Assembly (NCBI GenBank): GCA_013397845.1
Contig: VZTG01003210.1
Location: 617,493 to 681,492, forward strand
Length of the DNA stretch: 64,000 nt
Direction of reading: 5' to 3'
Source of the DNA: Melanocharis versteri
Taxonomy: Eukaryota > Chordata > Aves > Passeriformes > Melanocharitidae
In this document: positions 59,437-64,000 of the stretch, one piece after another
Layout of the letters: every line of letters begins with the position of its first letter
Position numbering within the stretch: position 1 is the first letter of the stretch
Translations under genes and position numbers: made by a program
The notes under the pieces: model-generated
Seen by the model: only the letters and a program-made list of their open reading frames with translations
Told to the model about the DNA's origin: nothing
The model's database searches: none

Positions 59437-60362
59437 GATTTATTTTATTTTAAATGAAAATTATTCTAAAATACCTACTTTGGGTATTTTTTTTTCTTGT
59501 TGTTTTTGCTTTGGGGCATTTGCAAATATTCAAATAATTCCAGCTAAAAGAAGACAACTCTTAGTTTGGGATGTTTTGCATTTGAATAAAAGCATTCCCA
59601 AAAAAATGACCCTGATGGATAAAAGGGAGAGTTCTTCAAAGATATGAAGTGAAATTAAGTTACTGAAAATGTTTTGTTAAGCTTTGGATGAGCCCCTTGG
59701 GGAAATTTCTAAGCAGAACTTCTGATGCCTCCATGTTCTCTTCAGGTTAAAAGAAAATTTAGAATTGAAGTTAATGGTCTTTGAACCTTAAATCAATACA
59801 AATTCAGAATAACACAGCAGTGAAAAAGTGATTTTAATTCAAAACAGAAACCAAAATGCATCCCTGGTCATTTTAGGTTTAGAAAAATTAATTAACTTTG
59901 ACACAAGTACAAGTGAGCTGGCTCATTGCATGTCTTTCGAAGTCCAAGACAATCTTCTTAACAATCTGCTTAGTATAATTGGAGTAAATGGAGAAATACA
60001 TTTGAAAATGTCAGAATTGCAATCGATATAATTGACCAGAAAGGGGTAATAGCTTTGTTTCTCCCTTATGCAGCCAATGAAATGCTCTATTTTAATGAGA
60101 ATATCCCTGAGAGGTTTAAATTTAAAATTATAGGAAACATGTTCAGCAGCCTGCAGAAGGTGAGATGAAATCCCATTCAGTTCCTGGAGTTCTCAATGCA
60201 GACAGAAGTTTTGATGATAGACTTTGAAAAAAGTAAGGATTTTGTCCCAGTGAGACATTAATTGATCTCAATTACCTGAGAGCTAATCAGTGTTAAGGAT
60301 GCTGAAAGTTAATAGTTTTTGCTGGAGTACCATGTCTTATCTACATTTCCTTGATACTTGAA

Positions 60363-60377
60363 TTTTTTTTTTTTTTT
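60363..60377. repeat. Poly-T run (T15)
   Basis: A simple homopolymer; nothing else attached. Confidence 0.85.
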
Positions 60378-61872
60378 GCATGTTCTTTGTACTGAAGATT
60401 AACCTTGTAAATATTCATGTTTAGATGAGGAATGGAAATTCAGGATGAAGACACATGAAGAGCCCTGACAGTCATGTAGTGAGTTTGAATATAGATTAGA
60501 AGAAAACTGTTTCAAAGTGAATACTAAAGTTTAAAAATCCACAATTCTATCATGTAATTTCAGTTTCGGGAGCAATCCTTATGCTCCAAGTAAAATTTCA
60601 ACTGTTAACTATTATGGTGGTCTTCTTAATGTCATCTTTGTCATGAAGTGTATTGGTTTCTTCAACAGAAAATGTGCTACTTTTTGACGTTGAATGAGCT
60701 GAAAACTCAAAATGAAAATAAAATTGTCAAGTACCACAGAAACAAAAAAGTCTGTAATATGAATATCCTTTAGTTCTTTACATATGAGCTCTTTGTCAAT
60801 GTTTGGTGTTCTTATGTTGTAGTTAAATAATAGCCAATAGCTGTATTGTAGTAGTTAAAGACCCAATGAACATGTAACCTGATTGATAAACATACTAAAG
60901 TGTATAAATTACACTGGTTTTTGTAATAAATGGCTTTTTCTGCCCAAACTGTAAGTAAGGCATTCATGTCACTTCCGCCTCAACAGCGACATTCTTCTAG
61001 TTGTTGCTGTTTCTCTTAGAAGATAATATTAATTACAATAATCATGATTATTTTACAAAAACAGAATAAACCCCAGTTTATTCTGTGTCTTCAACACAGA
61101 AATCTCACCAGAGCTCACATTGTTTGTTTGTTTGTCTTTGTTAGGTTGGGTATTTTGGGATTCTTTAGCTGTAGGTTTTTAGCAGCACAGTGCCCAGAAA
61201 TACTTTTTTTTCCCCTTGGATTTATTCTGCAAGTGATCCTCAACTGTAGCTGTCTGCATCTGCTGTGTCTGTGCACTCTGAGATGATCACTGGAAAGAGA
61301 ATTGCTTCATATGTGTATCACAGCTGGAGGACAGTCCATATGTTCATGAGAGATTTTATCCGACTGTCAGACTGACAGAGATAACACTGAGAAGTGAAGC
61401 AAAATTCATTTCTATGTCTATTTTGCCTGTATGGAGAATATGATCAAGCACAAACATAATTCTCCCCCAAAGCCCAGGTATTCGTGAAATTAGGACACAG
61501 TTTATGAGTAAAGACAATTAAATAAGTACACTGATCAGATACTGAGGCATTTGAGTCTTTACCCTCTGTAATAGATATGGGGACAAAATTTGAAGGCTTT
61601 ATTTAGTGTTTAGCTGAAACAATGAAAGCCATGAACTGCTTCTCTGGAAAGGAAGTTAAGCAAAACCCACAAAAACCTCTATGCAAGGATGTCCCTTCAT
61701 GCCAGGTGTGCACAGAAGCAAAAAGAGAGGTGGGTAGAGAACAGTCTTGCGGAGAGATTACAGTTTGCACTGAAATATCTTAGAACTGAAAACAAAAATG
61801 CCTTAATTTTCTCCTCCTCCTGCCTTGTAATACTTCCACAGCTATCTTCATACTGAAAGATAACAGTGGGGT

Positions 61873-61906
61873 CCCTTCCCTTCCCTTCCCTTCCCTTCCC
61901 TTCCCC
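61873..61906. repeat. (CCCTT)6 microsatellite
   Basis: Six perfect CCCTT units followed by CCCC. Pure pyrimidine on the plus strand, like the larger (TTCTC)13 tract at 29.2 kb. Reads as GKGREGKGRE on the minus strand, an artefact. Confidence 0.95.
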
Positions 61907-64000
61907 TTTAAAAACTTTTCAGAATTTTGAAACATTTTCAGCTTCAGTGTCAGCCACCTCTTCTTTGATCCCACAAGATCACTTCATCAGTCTCACTGTT
62001 TAATCCTTCTCCCCAAGTCTGCTTCAATATCAGAGACCTTCCTGAACTTTGTACAAATTTAGAAAGCTCTTGAAGACTGTAAAGGTATGAAAAACTACAA
62101 AGGTATGGATACAAGGAATTAAAGTTTAAAATAAGATTTCTGAAGTGGAGGTCTGCTAAATTAGTGGTCTTTGATCAGTTATTAACCTGAGTTCAGGAAG
62201 AAAATTCATAACATTTTGAAATACTGAGTATGAGAAATGAATGTATGAAATATATTTAGCTGCTGAAACTTTTTAAAGTATAATCCACAGAATAATTTAG
62301 AGCATGCCCAATATCCCTAGTGGCAGTGATGACATTTTAATCTTTGGCAAAATTAAGGAAGTACGCAGGCAAACTTTTGGGATATTTGACTGATTATCTG
62401 ACAGCTACTAATCTAACATTTCACAATGCCAACTGAAATGGAATGAAATAATGCCGTAAGTTTTTTCCCTCATAAAATTTTATAGAGATAGGCACAAAAA
62501 ATAACAGAAAAGAAAACTCCAAAGAAGCTCAGCATGTGAATTGCAAAATTTCTTTCCATACAGCCCAACATTCTGTGGAAAAGGTACCTTAACACCACTT
62601 CCTCTCTGATGAGCTGAGGTGGAGCCTCCTTATTCTAAGCCAGGAAAATCACCAAAGTGTGATTTCCTTTTTTAAATCTGTCTTCTCATGTACCATACCC
62701 CACAGCTGAACCTGCTGGAGACTTCTACCCATGATCACTTATACATTTTACCAGACCTTTTCCCACTGGCTGCAGGATATAAATTACTGTCTGCCTCCTG
62801 GTTCAGTCTAAGTAAAATATCATGTGTGAACAGCGATGGTTAATGATGACCAGATGTCAGGATCTCAAACTCTGACATCTTTCTTAAGACAATGTTTGAA
62901 TACTGACTGCCTCTAACATAATTTCCCTCCATAATTTTGGGCAAACCACTTGTGGCAAAAACCCTACCATAAAACCCAAACAAGCAAACAAAACTCTCCT
63001 GTGCATTAATTTTATCTGTCCGGTTTAAAAAATCTAGAGTTTGAATTTTCAAAACTTCTTAAGTCCTCATGGAATCTAGACAGAAACATAAACCTTCCGT
63101 GCAATTTATAATCATGCCATAAATACTTAAATTTGGTAACTGACTATCTTAGGTGGAAAAATTAACTGTTGGAGAGCAACACGGGAAGACAGCTAGGTAG
63201 TATCAAAAGAACATTTTGCTCAGAATCAAAAAAGGCAGATTACAGATTTTAAATGCAGATCCGTATTTTACACTGATTTATCTGAATCCAGATACATATT
63301 TGTCACTGATTCTGTCCCCTCCTTACAGAAAAAAACCAGAAGGGAAGTGGGTAGAGGGGAACTGGGCATATGAATAAAGGACAGCTCAGACTTCCCAAGA
63401 TAAAGATTGTTCAGATGGACAGGCTTGAGACTACAAAACTGTTCACTTCAACAGGCAAACATAGAGTTGCTCACCTGAAGGAATCAGGCAGACTTGAGAG
63501 TTAATGTTTTCCTGTAATCTGTTTGTAGTGATTCTCTTTGGAAATAGCTCCCTGGAAAAGAAAACAGTTCATCCATCTGAGAAAAAATTGCCCCCAAGGA
63601 AGGGACACTCCCTCAGTTTTCAAGCAAAAAGCGTATGTGGTCTGCACAGAGACAGCTAGATAAGCCAATTTTATCACTGTGCCAGCTTCAAGACAGACAT
63701 CTCACAAAAGAAAGCTGGCCAGCCTAGGGCCTGAGTCAGTCTGTACTGCAGAGAGAGGTAAGGAAGCATATTTAGGTGAGACTCTGTATCCTAGAGGTTT
63801 GTGGTGGATAGTGTGTGCCACTAAACCCAATATGGTATTTTCATGGCTTCCATCCCTTTCCTTTTCACCCCTGCATTTTGAAATGAAGACAAGCATCTCT
63901 GAATGCATAGGTGAACTTGAAAATTGTTTGCTACATAACAAAAGACCTATGAAAAGTTTTGAACCTGCGCCTCTGATCTTGATTCCAAGAAATAAGTGGT

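Larger units (their letters stand above)
59437..64000. other. AT-rich stretch without a recognised gene
   Basis: No recognisable gene or mobile element. It holds T15 (60,363-60,377), a (TGTT)n tract (61,121-61,134) and a (CCCTT)6 microsatellite (61,873-61,906). All open frames are under about 90 codons, with no convincing acceptor-donor pair. Confidence 0.6.

Overview
This looks like a bird nuclear chromosome. The best evidence is five fragments of the CR1 LINE family. One has the standard avian CR1 3' end with its short terminal tandem repeat, and one is a much older, amniote-type copy. A GC-richer block near 59 kb resembles long-terminal-repeat (LTR) sequences that are common in birds, especially songbirds. 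I compared both families from memory, not by search, so the bird call is firm and 'songbird' is only a suspicion.

I recognise no protein-coding gene, rRNA, tRNA, snRNA or known microRNA. The sequence is mostly AT-rich, single-copy-looking DNA of the kind found in long introns or gene deserts. Its open frames are short and match no family I know. The longest are explained by a CR1 copy, simple repeats, an N-run or chance. Nothing bacterial or phage-like is present, and there is no CRISPR array.

Layout: 1-3.9 kb AT-rich; about 3.9 kb minus-strand CR1 scrap; 8.2-8.6 kb minus-strand CR1 scrap followed by a G/T-rich simple repeat; 12.1-12.8 kb the best CR1 copy (plus strand, 5' truncated); 12.8-28 kb AT-rich with a mixed-composition block at 17.2-17.8 kb; 28,007-28,455 assembly gap; 29.2 kb pentanucleotide microsatellite; 37.2-37.4 kb minus-strand CR1; 47,927-47,968 short gap ending in poly-A; 48.3-48.8 kb ancient minus-strand CR1; 53.4 kb long G and T homopolymers; 55.9-56.3 kb and 58.1-58.7 kb GC-rich blocks; 58.8-59.4 kb LTR-like repeat; 61.9 kb second pentanucleotide microsatellite; AT-rich to the end.

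The main leads are intervals that read like spliced exons: a pyrimidine tract and AG, one open frame, and in most cases a GT donor. The strongest are 43,438-43,603 and 13,889-14,060. Weaker ones lie at 728-848, 10,596-10,708, 18,882-18,992, 41,591-41,630, 45,508-45,629 and 55,113-55,338. Pseudo-exons of this kind are common in vertebrate introns, so these are hypotheses. Several compact inverted repeats are also listed. I found no clear new biological system.
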